NCBI RefSeq assembly: GCF_002798015.1 | Contig: NZ_PGTZ01000007.1 | Span: 1 to 64,000, forward strand | DNA length: 64,000 bases | DNA from: Luteimicrobium subarcticum | GTDB lineage: Bacteria; Actinomycetota; Actinomycetes; Actinomycetales; Cellulomonadaceae | Reading direction: 5' to 3' | Part shown: piece by piece, positions 1 to 7,320 of the stretch | Position numbering within the stretch: the first letter of the stretch is position 1 | Layout: the number at the start of each line of letters is the position of its first letter | Position numbers and translations under genes: made by a program | The notes under the pieces: model-generated | Seen by the model: the letters and a program-made list of their open reading frames with translations, nothing else | Databases searched by the model: none | Told to the model about the DNA's origin: nothing

Positions 1-827
1 GCGCCGGCGATCGCGATCCCGGCATCGAGCCACGACCGTTCCCCGGTCGCCGCGAGGGCGATGTTCGCTAGAGCGCTGACTATCGCGGCCACCGCGGCCA
101 CGACCAACAACACTCCGGCGAGCGCGGTCCCGACGACGGGGATGAACGCGACCACGATCGCGAGGATCCCCGCGATCGTCGAGATCACATCGGCGATGTC
201 CGCGATGGCGGCGACGACCTTCGACCCCCAGTCGTCCCACCAGGAGTCGTTCAGATCATCGTGTGCCGTGATGTCGGTGATCTGCGCGATCGCGTTGTCC
301 GCAGCCCGGTCCCGGTCGCTGACGGCGGTGTCGATGTCGCCCTTCGCGGCGTTCACCACACCATGGGCCGCAGTGACCTGGTCACCCGCCGCATCAGCCT
401 TGTGCTGGTAGACCGTCTTCTCGTGCGGGTCGGTGGCGTCGTCCGCGAGCTGCTGCCACCGCGACTTCGTCCCGGTCGCGTCCGCCGACTCGTCGAGCGC
501 CGAGATCGCTGTGTTCAACGCCGCCAGCGTGTCCGACTGGACCCGGTCCAGCACCCCCGCGTACGTGACCAACGCGTTCCCCGCGGCCTCGTAGCGGCCA
601 TGGGCTTTCCGGATGTCCGCGATGACGTCTTCCTTGCGGTCCATCACCGCATCCACCGCTTGAGAGACCGTGCCGTCCACCGACAACCGGTCCAGAGCCG
701 ACGCCGCGTCATCGATCGCCGTCGCGACGTCCAGGTAGTCCCGACCGCCCGCCAGCACCAGCACCGGATCACCCGGCGTCGGATCGATGTCCAGACCCAC
801 CGGCGACCAATCGGACGGCCGACTCAC
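1..827 (-). CDS. Putative type VII-secreted polymorphic toxin, N-terminal part (runs off window edge)
   Basis: Open to the left edge, so the C-terminal part is missing. The start is GTG at 827, preceded by a GGGGG Shine-Dalgarno-like run. The first residues (SRPSDWSPVGLDIDPTPGDP) fit the WxPvglDxDPTPGDP opening of actinobacterial 'putative T7SS-secreted' proteins. A long helical stretch follows, rich in Ala and Asp (about residues 30-175), like WXG100/LXG-type export domains. Then comes a strongly hydrophobic segment (about 185-255) that could be a membrane-insertion or trafficking region. In this family the toxin domain is C-terminal and an immunity gene follows; both lie outside the window. 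No toxin activity can be assigned. Confidence 0.7.
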   Translation of the reverse strand, partial: MSRPSDWSPVGLDIDPTPGDPVLVLAGGRDYLDVATAIDDAASALDRLSVDGTVSQAVDAVMDRKEDVIADIRKAHGRYEAAGNALVTYAGVLDRVQSDTLAALNTAISALDESADATGTKSRWQQLADDATDPHEKTVYQHKADAAGDQVTAAHGVVNAAKGDIDTAVSDRDRAADNAIAQITDITAHDDLNDSWWDDWGSKVVAAIADIADVISTIAGILAIVVAFIPVVGTALAGVLLVVAAVAAIVSALANIALAATGERSWLDAGIAIAG

Positions 828-1015
828 CGCACGCCCCCGTCCGCGGCCACCGCGGTGTGCACCGACGTCCGAGCCTCACGCCCCCCGCAACCCCTGCGTC
901 CCATGACGCGCGACCCTACCTACCCGACGGCGGTCACCACGATGGGGAGTAACTGCCCTGTGGATGGCCGGCGGAGTCACCGGTGTGCGTGGAGCGAAGC
1001 GACCCTCAGCGACCC

Positions 1016-1636
1016 TCAGGGCGTGAGGCTCGCCACCGCGTCACCGGCCGCCTCCCACCACAGCCGCGCGATCTCGCGGTGCCCGGTCGGGGTGGGGTGC
1101 ACCCCGTCCGGGGCGACGAGCTCGTTCCCGCCGAGCGACGCGGCGAGCGTGCGGAGCGGCTCGGCCAGGGCGACGAACGCGGCGCCGCGCTCGGCGGCGA
1201 GCCGGCGGACGGCGTCCTGCTTGGGAGCGAGGTCCTCGGCCCACTCCTCCTGGTCGGGCGTCACGGGCAGCACCCACGGCTCGACGAGGACGGCGGGGAT
1301 GCGGCGCTGCCCGAGCGTCGCGAGCAGGGTGGCATAGGTGTCGACGAACGCGTCGAGGGACGTCTCGTCGCCCTGGTCGTAGCGCCGCCAGGTGTCGTTG
1401 ATCCCGACGTACACGGACACGAGCGACGGCATCGGGACGAGGACGTCGTGCTCCCACCGTTCCGCGAGGTCGCGCACCCGGTCACCGCCGGTGCCGGCGT
1501 TCACGACGTCGCACCCGGCGAGCGGTCCGGACGCCAGGTCGCGCACGTAGCCCCAGCCGAGGCGGAGCAGGTCGTCGCGCCAGCCCGCGTCGGTGATGGA
1601 GTCCCCCACGAGGACGACGGTGGGCTGGGCGGTCAC
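1016..1636 (-). CDS. SGNH/GDSL hydrolase, probable carbohydrate esterase
   Basis: 206 aa with all main SGNH blocks: GDSITD at 11-16 (nucleophile Ser13), NAGTGG at 46-51 (block II Gly), GIND at 78-81 (block III Asn80), and DGVH at 177-180 (Asp177/His180). There is no signal peptide, so the protein is probably cytoplasmic. Small SGNH proteins of this kind remove acetyl or other ester groups from sugars, or act as lysophospholipase-like esterases. It lies just downstream of a GH26 mannanase gene on the same strand, so deacetylation of imported acetylated manno-oligosaccharides is a reasonable guess. A hairpin at 1695-1730 separates the two genes, so they may be transcribed apart. Family confident, substrate not. 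Confidence 0.8.
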   Translation of the reverse strand: MTAQPTVVLVGDSITDAGWRDDLLRLGWGYVRDLASGPLAGCDVVNAGTGGDRVRDLAERWEHDVLVPMPSLVSVYVGINDTWRRYDQGDETSLDAFVDTYATLLATLGQRRIPAVLVEPWVLPVTPDQEEWAEDLAPKQDAVRRLAAERGAAFVALAEPLRTLAASLGGNELVAPDGVHPTPTGHREIARLWWEAAGDAVASLTP

Positions 1637-1694
1637 GGGCGCTCCTGCGGTCCGGAGATGCGGTCGGTCGTCAGACTAACGCTGCTCCAGCGCA

Positions 1695-1730
1695 CGGGTG
1701 CCCGGTCGGCGGAGACCGGCCGGGCACCCG
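1695..1730 (-). terminator. Hairpin terminator downstream of the GH26 gene
   Basis: An 11-bp perfect stem (CGGGTGCCCGG at 1695-1705 paired with 1720-1730) sits 17 bp after the stop of the minus-strand GH26 gene. There is no clear T run, as is usual in such GC-rich genomes. Confidence 0.6.
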
Positions 1731-1746
1731 GCTGAGCGCGGCGACG

Positions 1747-4074
1747 TCAGCGTCGCGGCGCGCCCCGGTGGAGCACTCCGAAGAGCGTGACGCCCCGGGT
1801 GGCCGCGGACGTCGCCGTCCCGTCCGACGCCCCGGCGCGGTGCGCGGTCACGACCACGGCGATCCTCTGTCCGATGTCGCGCAGCCGCGGGACGTAGGTG
1901 CTCGACGTGGCGCCGGAGACGGTCCGCCCGCCGACGGTCCACCGGTAGGTGAACGTGGTGTCGTCGAGCGACCACCGGCCCGGGTCGCCGGTGAGCCGCG
2001 CGCCGACCCGAGCCGTCCCGCGGACGCTCGGCGCCGTGGTGGCCCGCAGCGTCGTGTCGAGCGTCGCGAACCGGGGTGTCCCGGACGCCCCGATGGACCG
2101 CGAGTAGAAGTCCGCCATCCCGGCGGGGCCGGTGTTCTCGGCGTTCCAGGTCCGGGCGCCCCACGGCATCGCGAGCGTGTACTTCGGCGCAGCGGCCTCC
2201 TGCTCCGCGGTCGGCAGGTAGAAGGTCTCGCCGATGATCATCGGCTTGCCGCCGTCCTCGGTCGCGATCGCGGACGCCTGGTCGTAGTACTTCTGCTGGT
2301 ACTTGTCGAGGTCGTAGTAGTCGACCGCGAGGACGTCGTAGTAGTCCTTCCCTGGGTCGAAGCTGCGCCAGTCGTTCGCGTCGTACTCGGCCAGACCGCC
2401 GGGGACGCCCTCGTAGCGGTCGAACTTGGCGTCACCGTCGGCGTACCCGTAGTCGTCGGGCAGGTCCTGGACGTCCCACACCCACACGATGTTCGTGAGG
2501 CCCTTGGTCTTGACGAGGTAGTCGTGGAACATCCGGTACAGCGCGGGGGAGCCCTCGACCTGCGGCGTGGACGGGTCGTCGGGACGTCCGCCCCACCAGA
2601 ACACGTGCTGGTTCATCTCGTGGAACGGCCGGAGCATGACGGTCACGCCGGCGTCCTCGAGCTGCTGCAGGTAGCGCGCGTACTCGTCCATCCGCTGCTC
2701 CCAGTTCTCGTGGATCGGCGTGCCGTCCGTGAGCAGCTGGTCGAACTGGTCCTGGTAGAGGTACGAGTAGACGTGGTTGGGGCTCGGCATGGTCTCGGGG
2801 CCGGTGTCGCCGCCCCAGCCGCCCTGGGCCTCCTGCGCCACCGTGTACTGCGGCGGGGAGACGTGGAACATGATCTGGACGAGGTTGCCGTTCGCCCACT
2901 GGCGCTTCACCTCGTCGATCATGTTCTGCCGGTAGGCCACGGTGCCGCCGGTGAGGAAGTCGGCCGAGTAGAGCGCCGGGTACACGCCGAACTCGCGGGC
3001 GACGCGCTGGTGCAGGACGTCCGTCGCGGCGGGGTCGGCGTACGACTGGTCATGGTGCATCGCGGAGAGCATCCCGTTGCCGGTGAGGCTCCGCAGGTAG
3101 TCGACGACGCCGACCGGCGGCGGCAGGTGTCGCACCCGGACGTCGAGCGTGACGTCGGGACGGACCGTGAAGGTGGTGCCGTCCGCGAACAGCGTGAGGC
3201 TGGTCAGGTGGACGCTCGCGCGTCCGTCGCGCTCGAAGTCGCCCTTGGGGGCGAGCCGGTCGGGTCGGCTCGCGAGCACGGACTCGTCGGTGGACGTCCA
3301 CGTCGCCTGGACGATGCGGGAGCCGGCGGGCTTGGCCGCCTCGTCGTTCAGCACGGTGACGAGGTTGCTCACGCCGTCGGCGGTGAGCCGCGTCCTGGGG
3401 AACGTCACCGTCGGCGTCACGGGCTCCCGGTCGAACGTGAGCCGCACGTCGTCGAGGACGACGGACCCGCTCGCGACGCCGTTCTGCTGGTTGGCGTAGA
3501 CGGCGAACGTGGTGACGCCCTTCGGGTCGAGCGTCCCCGAGCCGGACTTGGGGGCGAAGTCCGCGACGGGGATCGTGAGGTGCTGCGGCGCCGTCGAGGT
3601 CGCGTCGAAGCCGGCCACGCGTGACAGGTGCGCCTCGTAGGACGCGCCGTCGGAGAGCTGCAGCAGGACGTCCTGCCCGGGGGTGAGGTCCTGGACCCAG
3701 AGGTCGACGGACCGCAGCCCGGGCCAGTACCCGTCGGCGACCGGCCGGGAGACCCCGGCATACCCGCTGCGGTAGGTGTAGTCGAGCCGCATCGCGTGCC
3801 CGGACGACGCGGGGTCGAGGCTGTCCGCGCGGTGCAGCGCCACGTCGCCGCCGTTGGGGTTGCGCGAGTACGCCGCGGTCAGCGCGGCGTCGTCGGCGTA
3901 TCCGTCGAAGTCGTCGAGGACCCGCTGGTAGCCGGTCCCGGCGTCGGCCGACACACCGGTCGACGCGTCAGCCGCAGGGACGGCTCCCGGGGCGGCGCCA
4001 GCGGGGGCCGTGGTCCCGCCGAGGGCGGCGAGAGCCGCAGCGGTCGTGACGGACAGGGTGAACAAGCGCTTCAC
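1747..4074 (-). CDS. Secreted GH26 endo-beta-mannanase with N-terminal carbohydrate-binding module
   Basis: 775 aa. Residues 1-28 are a Sec signal peptide ending in an AGA-type site. Residues about 50-213 form a beta-sandwich carbohydrate-binding module of CBM11/CBM27 type (VLDDFDGYADD opening, SGSVVLDDVRL ending), and 215-315 an Ig-like spacer. The GH26 catalytic domain spans about 318-675. RPFHEMN at 482-488 supplies the acid/base Glu486 and MIIGETF the nucleophile candidate Glu616. The C-terminal 100 residues are an Ig-like domain (GTARVGARLTGDPGRWS). The enzyme should cut beta-1,4-mannan outside the cell. The gene diverges from the GH30-GH26 operon, and an AAGCGCTT operator-like palindrome forms codons 2-4. 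The module near 50-213 resembles one in the GH5 protein at 7321-11232. Confidence 0.92.
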   Translation of the reverse strand: MKRLFTLSVTTAAALAALGGTTAPAGAAPGAVPAADASTGVSADAGTGYQRVLDDFDGYADDAALTAAYSRNPNGGDVALHRADSLDPASSGHAMRLDYTYRSGYAGVSRPVADGYWPGLRSVDLWVQDLTPGQDVLLQLSDGASYEAHLSRVAGFDATSTAPQHLTIPVADFAPKSGSGTLDPKGVTTFAVYANQQNGVASGSVVLDDVRLTFDREPVTPTVTFPRTRLTADGVSNLVTVLNDEAAKPAGSRIVQATWTSTDESVLASRPDRLAPKGDFERDGRASVHLTSLTLFADGTTFTVRPDVTLDVRVRHLPPPVGVVDYLRSLTGNGMLSAMHHDQSYADPAATDVLHQRVAREFGVYPALYSADFLTGGTVAYRQNMIDEVKRQWANGNLVQIMFHVSPPQYTVAQEAQGGWGGDTGPETMPSPNHVYSYLYQDQFDQLLTDGTPIHENWEQRMDEYARYLQQLEDAGVTVMLRPFHEMNQHVFWWGGRPDDPSTPQVEGSPALYRMFHDYLVKTKGLTNIVWVWDVQDLPDDYGYADGDAKFDRYEGVPGGLAEYDANDWRSFDPGKDYYDVLAVDYYDLDKYQQKYYDQASAIATEDGGKPMIIGETFYLPTAEQEAAAPKYTLAMPWGARTWNAENTGPAGMADFYSRSIGASGTPRFATLDTTLRATTAPSVRGTARVGARLTGDPGRWSLDDTTFTYRWTVGGRTVSGATSSTYVPRLRDIGQRIAVVVTAHRAGASDGTATSAATRGVTLFGVLHRGAPRR
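4064..4071. promoter_or_regulatory. AAGCGCTT operator-like site inside codons 2-4 of the GH26 gene
   Basis: A perfect 8-bp palindrome AAGCGCTT lies directly after the start codon of the minus-strand GH26 gene, about 30 bp downstream of its predicted transcription start. The same core occurs at 4154-4161 and 14554-14561. This placement suits a roadblock-type LacI repressor site; which repressor binds is inferred. Confidence 0.5.
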
Positions 4075-4104
4075 AATGACCTCCTTGTCGAATGCGATGC
4101 CGTG

Positions 4105-4134
4105 AACCTATGAGCCACATTTGCAGGCTGTCAA
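4105..4134 (-). promoter_or_regulatory. Promoter of the GH26 gene (minus strand)
   Basis: On the minus strand, -35 TTGACA (4134-4129), an 18-bp spacer, and -10 TAGGTT (4110-4105), which fits the actinobacterial TANNNT consensus. The -35 is half of the 14-bp palindrome TGTCAACGTTGACA at 4129-4142 that is shared with the divergent promoter. Confidence 0.65.
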
Positions 4135-4136
4135 CG

Positions 4137-4166
4137 TTGACAGTTGGAGTATGAAGCGCTTAAGTG
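4137..4166 (+). promoter_or_regulatory. Promoter and LacI-type operator of the GH30-GH26 operon
   Basis: On the plus strand, -35 TTGACA (4137-4142) has a weak -10 (TTAAGT at 4160-4165) after 17 bp. The -10 overlaps TGAAGCGCTTAAG (4152-4164), which contains the AAGCGCTT core at 4154-4161. A repressor bound there would cover the -10 element. Confidence 0.55.
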
Positions 4167-4249
4167 TGAAGCGGCAACCGGAGGACGCATCGCAGCGCTC
4201 CCCGGTCGCCGTGTCAGGCACGACAGGCAACGGAACAAGGTGGTTTCGC

Positions 4250-5812
4250 ATGCTCTCCCTCGGCAGTACACGCACGACTCGACGGCTCTTCGCGGCAGGC
4301 GCCGCGCTCGCCGCAGCCTCTCTCCCGCTCGTCGGAGCGACCGCCGGACAGGCGCTCGCCGCACCAGAACGCGCACCGAGCACGGGGTCGGGACCGGTCA
4401 CCGCATCGGTCGTCGTACCCGGCGGCGCGCCACAGGTCAGCCGTCTCGCGCTCGACGGCACCGCCACCACGAGAGCGGACCGGCCTGCCGCCCGCTCGGC
4501 CCTCGGGGCAGCACCCGGGTACGTCACGGGCACCACCGTCGCGGTGGACCCGGCGATCCGTCTCCAGACCGTGACGGGCTTCGGCGCCTCGCTCACCGAC
4601 TCGTCGGCCTACGACCTGTCGCTGCTCCCCGCCGCCGACCGTGACGCCGTCATGACTCGCCTGTTCGACCCCGTCCGGGGCGCCGGGCTGAGCCTCCTGC
4701 GGCAACCGATCGGAGCCTCCGACCTCGCCCGCGAGATCTACAGCTACGACGACATGCCGGCCGGGCGGACCGACTACGGCCTCAAGCACTTCTCGATCGC
4801 CCACGACGAGGCGCAGATCCTCCCGCTGCTGCGCCAGGCGAAGACGCTCAACCCGGACCTCACCGTCGTGGCGTCGCCGTGGAGCCCGCCCGGCTGGATG
4901 AAGACCAGCGGGTCGATGATCGACGGGCGCCTCACCGACACGCCGCGGACCTACCGCGCCTACGCCGCCTACCTCGTCAAGTTCCTCCAGGCCTACCGCG
5001 ACGCCGGTGTCGACGTGGACTACCTCACCGTCCAGAACGAGCCGCAGGCGCTCGAGCGCAGCGACTACCCGGGCACCAACCTGGACGTGGCCCAGGAGGC
5101 GAAGGTCATCGCGCAGCTCGGCCCGGCGATCAAGAAGGCCGGCCTGCGCACGAAGATCCTCGGGTTCGATCACAACTGGGGTGTGCACCCCTGGGACGCC
5201 GGACGCCTCGAGCAGGAGAACGGCGACCCCGAGGCGAACTACCCGCTCAAGCTGCTCGGCACGAGCGCCGCGCGATGGATCGCCGGGACGGCCTACCACT
5301 GCTACTACGGCGACCCGGCCGTGCAGAGCACGATGAAGGCGTTGCACCCGGACAAGGAGATCCTCGAGACCGAGTGCGAGGGCCTGAACCTCACCCGGGC
5401 GATGGGGACCCTGCAGAACTGGGGACAGTCCCTCACCGCGTGGAACCTCGCGCTCGACGAGAACCACGGACCGTTCGTCGGCGGGTGCAAGACCTGCACG
5501 GGCCTGGTCACCGTCGACGCGACGACCAAGAAGGTCACGTACAACGAGCGCTTCTACCTGCTCAGCGCCTTCTCCTCGTTCGTCCGTCCGGGCGCGCACC
5601 GCGTCTCCAGCACGTCGGTCAACAACATCGACGGCCAGACCGCGCAGGTCGACAGCGTGGCCTTCCGCAACCCGGACGGCAGCACGGCGGTCGTGGTCCG
5701 GAACCTCAGCTCCACCGAACCGCAGAGGTTCGCGGTCCGCGAGGGCTCGACGCAGTTCACGGCGACGCTCCCCGCGGGCGCGTACGCGACCTACAGCTGG
5801 GACGCACGGTGA
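4250..5812 (+). CDS. Secreted GH30 glycoside hydrolase
   Basis: 520 aa from ATG 4250, chosen because AAGGTGG stands 7 bp upstream and the product then begins with a clean signal peptide (RRLFAAGAALAAASLPLV, cleavage near AQ/LAA about residue 40). An in-frame TTG at 4121 would read through the promoter and operator. GH30 motifs: GFGASLTDSSA near the start of the barrel, WSPPGWMKTSGSM, acid/base Glu264 in VQNEPQ, and nucleophile Glu375 in ETECEG. These match the glucosylceramidase/beta-1,6-glucanase side of GH30 (subfamilies 1 and 3) better than the glucuronoxylanases. The substrate is uncertain: beta-1,6-glucan, or a side chain met together with mannan. The stop overlaps the next start (GTGA). 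Confidence 0.88.
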   Translation: MLSLGSTRTTRRLFAAGAALAAASLPLVGATAGQALAAPERAPSTGSGPVTASVVVPGGAPQVSRLALDGTATTRADRPAARSALGAAPGYVTGTTVAVDPAIRLQTVTGFGASLTDSSAYDLSLLPAADRDAVMTRLFDPVRGAGLSLLRQPIGASDLAREIYSYDDMPAGRTDYGLKHFSIAHDEAQILPLLRQAKTLNPDLTVVASPWSPPGWMKTSGSMIDGRLTDTPRTYRAYAAYLVKFLQAYRDAGVDVDYLTVQNEPQALERSDYPGTNLDVAQEAKVIAQLGPAIKKAGLRTKILGFDHNWGVHPWDAGRLEQENGDPEANYPLKLLGTSAARWIAGTAYHCYYGDPAVQSTMKALHPDKEILETECEGLNLTRAMGTLQNWGQSLTAWNLALDENHGPFVGGCKTCTGLVTVDATTKKVTYNERFYLLSAFSSFVRPGAHRVSSTSVNNIDGQTAQVDSVAFRNPDGSTAVVVRNLSSTEPQRFAVREGSTQFTATLPAGAYATYSWDAR

Positions 5813-7245
5813 GGGCGTCCCGGCGGCTGCTCGCGGCAGGCGCCTCGCTCGCCGCCACGGCGGCCCTCGTCGCGACGAGCGCCCCGTCGGCGACGTCGTT
5901 CCCGGCGTCCTCGAAGCAGCAGGTTCTCGACTACCTGACCTCGATCACCGGTAACCACGTCGTCGCGGGTCAGCACAACAAGGAGCCGGCGTCGCAGCCC
6001 AACCAGTACAGCCAGGTCGTCAAGAACGTCACCGGCCAGTGGCCCGGGCTCTGGGGCGGTGACCTCATGTTCAACGCCGCCGACGTGGCGAACCGGCAGC
6101 GCGTGATCGACCAGGCCAAGTCCGAGTGGGCGAACGGCTCGCTCGTCGCGCTCACCTGGCACGTCTGCCCGCCGACGCAGGGCAGCTCGTGCTCGTTCGA
6201 CGGCGGCGTGAAGTCGCGCATCACGAACACCCAGTTCGACCAGGTGGTCACCGACGGCACAGCGCTCAACACCGCGTGGAAGAAGCGGCTCGACGAGGCC
6301 GTCCCGTACCTCCAGCAGCTCAAGGACGCGGGCGTCCCCGTCCTGTTCCGGCCGCTGCACGAGATGAACGAGACCTGGAACTGGTGGGGCGGCTACGGCG
6401 CCAAGAGCGCCCAGCTCTACCGGATCACGCACGACTACCTCGTCGGCAAGGGGCTCACGAACCTCATCTGGGTGTGGAACGTCCAGGACAACCCCGCCGG
6501 CGGCTGGTCGACCTATTACCCCGGGTCGTCGTACGTCGACGTCGTCACCCTGGACGCCTGGTACAAGGCGTACCCGAGCGCGTCGGACTACCAGCAGATC
6601 CAGTCGATCGCGGGCAGCAAGCCGATCGCGATCGCCGAGATGGGCACCATGCCGACGGAGGCGTTCCTCGCGTCCCAGCCGAAGTGGTCCTCCTTCATGA
6701 TCTGGTCCGAGCAGCTCCAGGGCAGCAACACGAACGCCGCGATCCAGAGCACGTACTTCGACCCGCGCGTGCTCTATCAGGGCAAGCTCACCCTGCCCGC
6801 GGCGGGATCGGGCGGATCCGGCGGCAGCACCGGTTCCGCACGGACCGGCGCGATCACCGGGCTCGCCGGCAAGTGCGTCGACGTGCGCTCGTCCGGGACC
6901 GCGGACGGCACCGTCGTGCAGCTCTACACGTGCGCGACGGGCAGCGCCCAGACCTGGACGGTCGCCGCGCCGTCGGGCACCGGGACCGTCGTGAACCCGT
7001 CGTCCGGCAAGTGCCTGGACGTCGCGGGCCAGGGCACCGCGGACGGGACGGCGGTCCAGCTCTGGACGTGCAACGGCTCGGGCGCCCAGCAGTGGACGTA
7101 CGACGCGTCCGCCCGGACCCTGCGCAACCCCCCGTCGGGCAAGTGCCTCGACGTGACCGGCCAGAGCTCGGCCGACAGCACCCCGCTGCAGGTATGGACC
7201 TGCAACGGCCAGACGAACCAGGTCTGGAACCTGCCCGCGGCGTGA
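5809..7245 (+). CDS. Secreted GH26 beta-mannanase with C-terminal CBM13 (ricin-B lectin)
   Basis: 478 aa. The GTG start at 5809 overlaps the TGA of the GH30 gene (GTGA), implying translational coupling. The signal peptide starts RASRRLLAAGASLAAT. The GH26 domain spans about 28-330, with acid/base Glu185 in RPLHEMNE and nucleophile Glu277 in AIAEMGT. A Gly/Ser linker (about 333-345) joins a ricin-type beta-trefoil at about 347-478. Its three repeats carry the QxW-type motifs QTW, QQW and QVW and repeated GKCLDV. CBM13 domains bind xylan or galactose-type sugars and would anchor the enzyme to hemicellulose. The likely role is extracellular cleavage of mannan to oligosaccharides. A hairpin follows at 7251-7286. 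Confidence 0.92.
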   Translation: MRASRRLLAAGASLAATAALVATSAPSATSFPASSKQQVLDYLTSITGNHVVAGQHNKEPASQPNQYSQVVKNVTGQWPGLWGGDLMFNAADVANRQRVIDQAKSEWANGSLVALTWHVCPPTQGSSCSFDGGVKSRITNTQFDQVVTDGTALNTAWKKRLDEAVPYLQQLKDAGVPVLFRPLHEMNETWNWWGGYGAKSAQLYRITHDYLVGKGLTNLIWVWNVQDNPAGGWSTYYPGSSYVDVVTLDAWYKAYPSASDYQQIQSIAGSKPIAIAEMGTMPTEAFLASQPKWSSFMIWSEQLQGSNTNAAIQSTYFDPRVLYQGKLTLPAAGSGGSGGSTGSARTGAITGLAGKCVDVRSSGTADGTVVQLYTCATGSAQTWTVAAPSGTGTVVNPSSGKCLDVAGQGTADGTAVQLWTCNGSGAQQWTYDASARTLRNPPSGKCLDVTGQSSADSTPLQVWTCNGQTNQVWNLPAA

Positions 7246-7250
7246 CCCCC

Positions 7251-7286
7251 CCCGGCGGCGGGCGTCCCACGACGTCCGCCGCCGGG
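7251..7286 (+). terminator. Hairpin between GH26-CBM13 and GH5 genes
   Basis: A perfect 11-bp stem (CCCGGCGGCGG at 7251-7261 with 7276-7286) and a 14-nt loop lie just after the GH26 stop. It may end the GH30-GH26 transcript or only reduce read-through into the GH5 gene. Confidence 0.55.
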
Positions 7287-7320
7287 CGGTCAGCCCCCCA
7301 CGCGAAGGAGCGCGGTACGC

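Noticed and set aside
4121..4249. Upstream TTG start of the GH30 gene
   Set aside because: It would translate the promoter and operator and precede the signal peptide with 43 hydrophilic residues.
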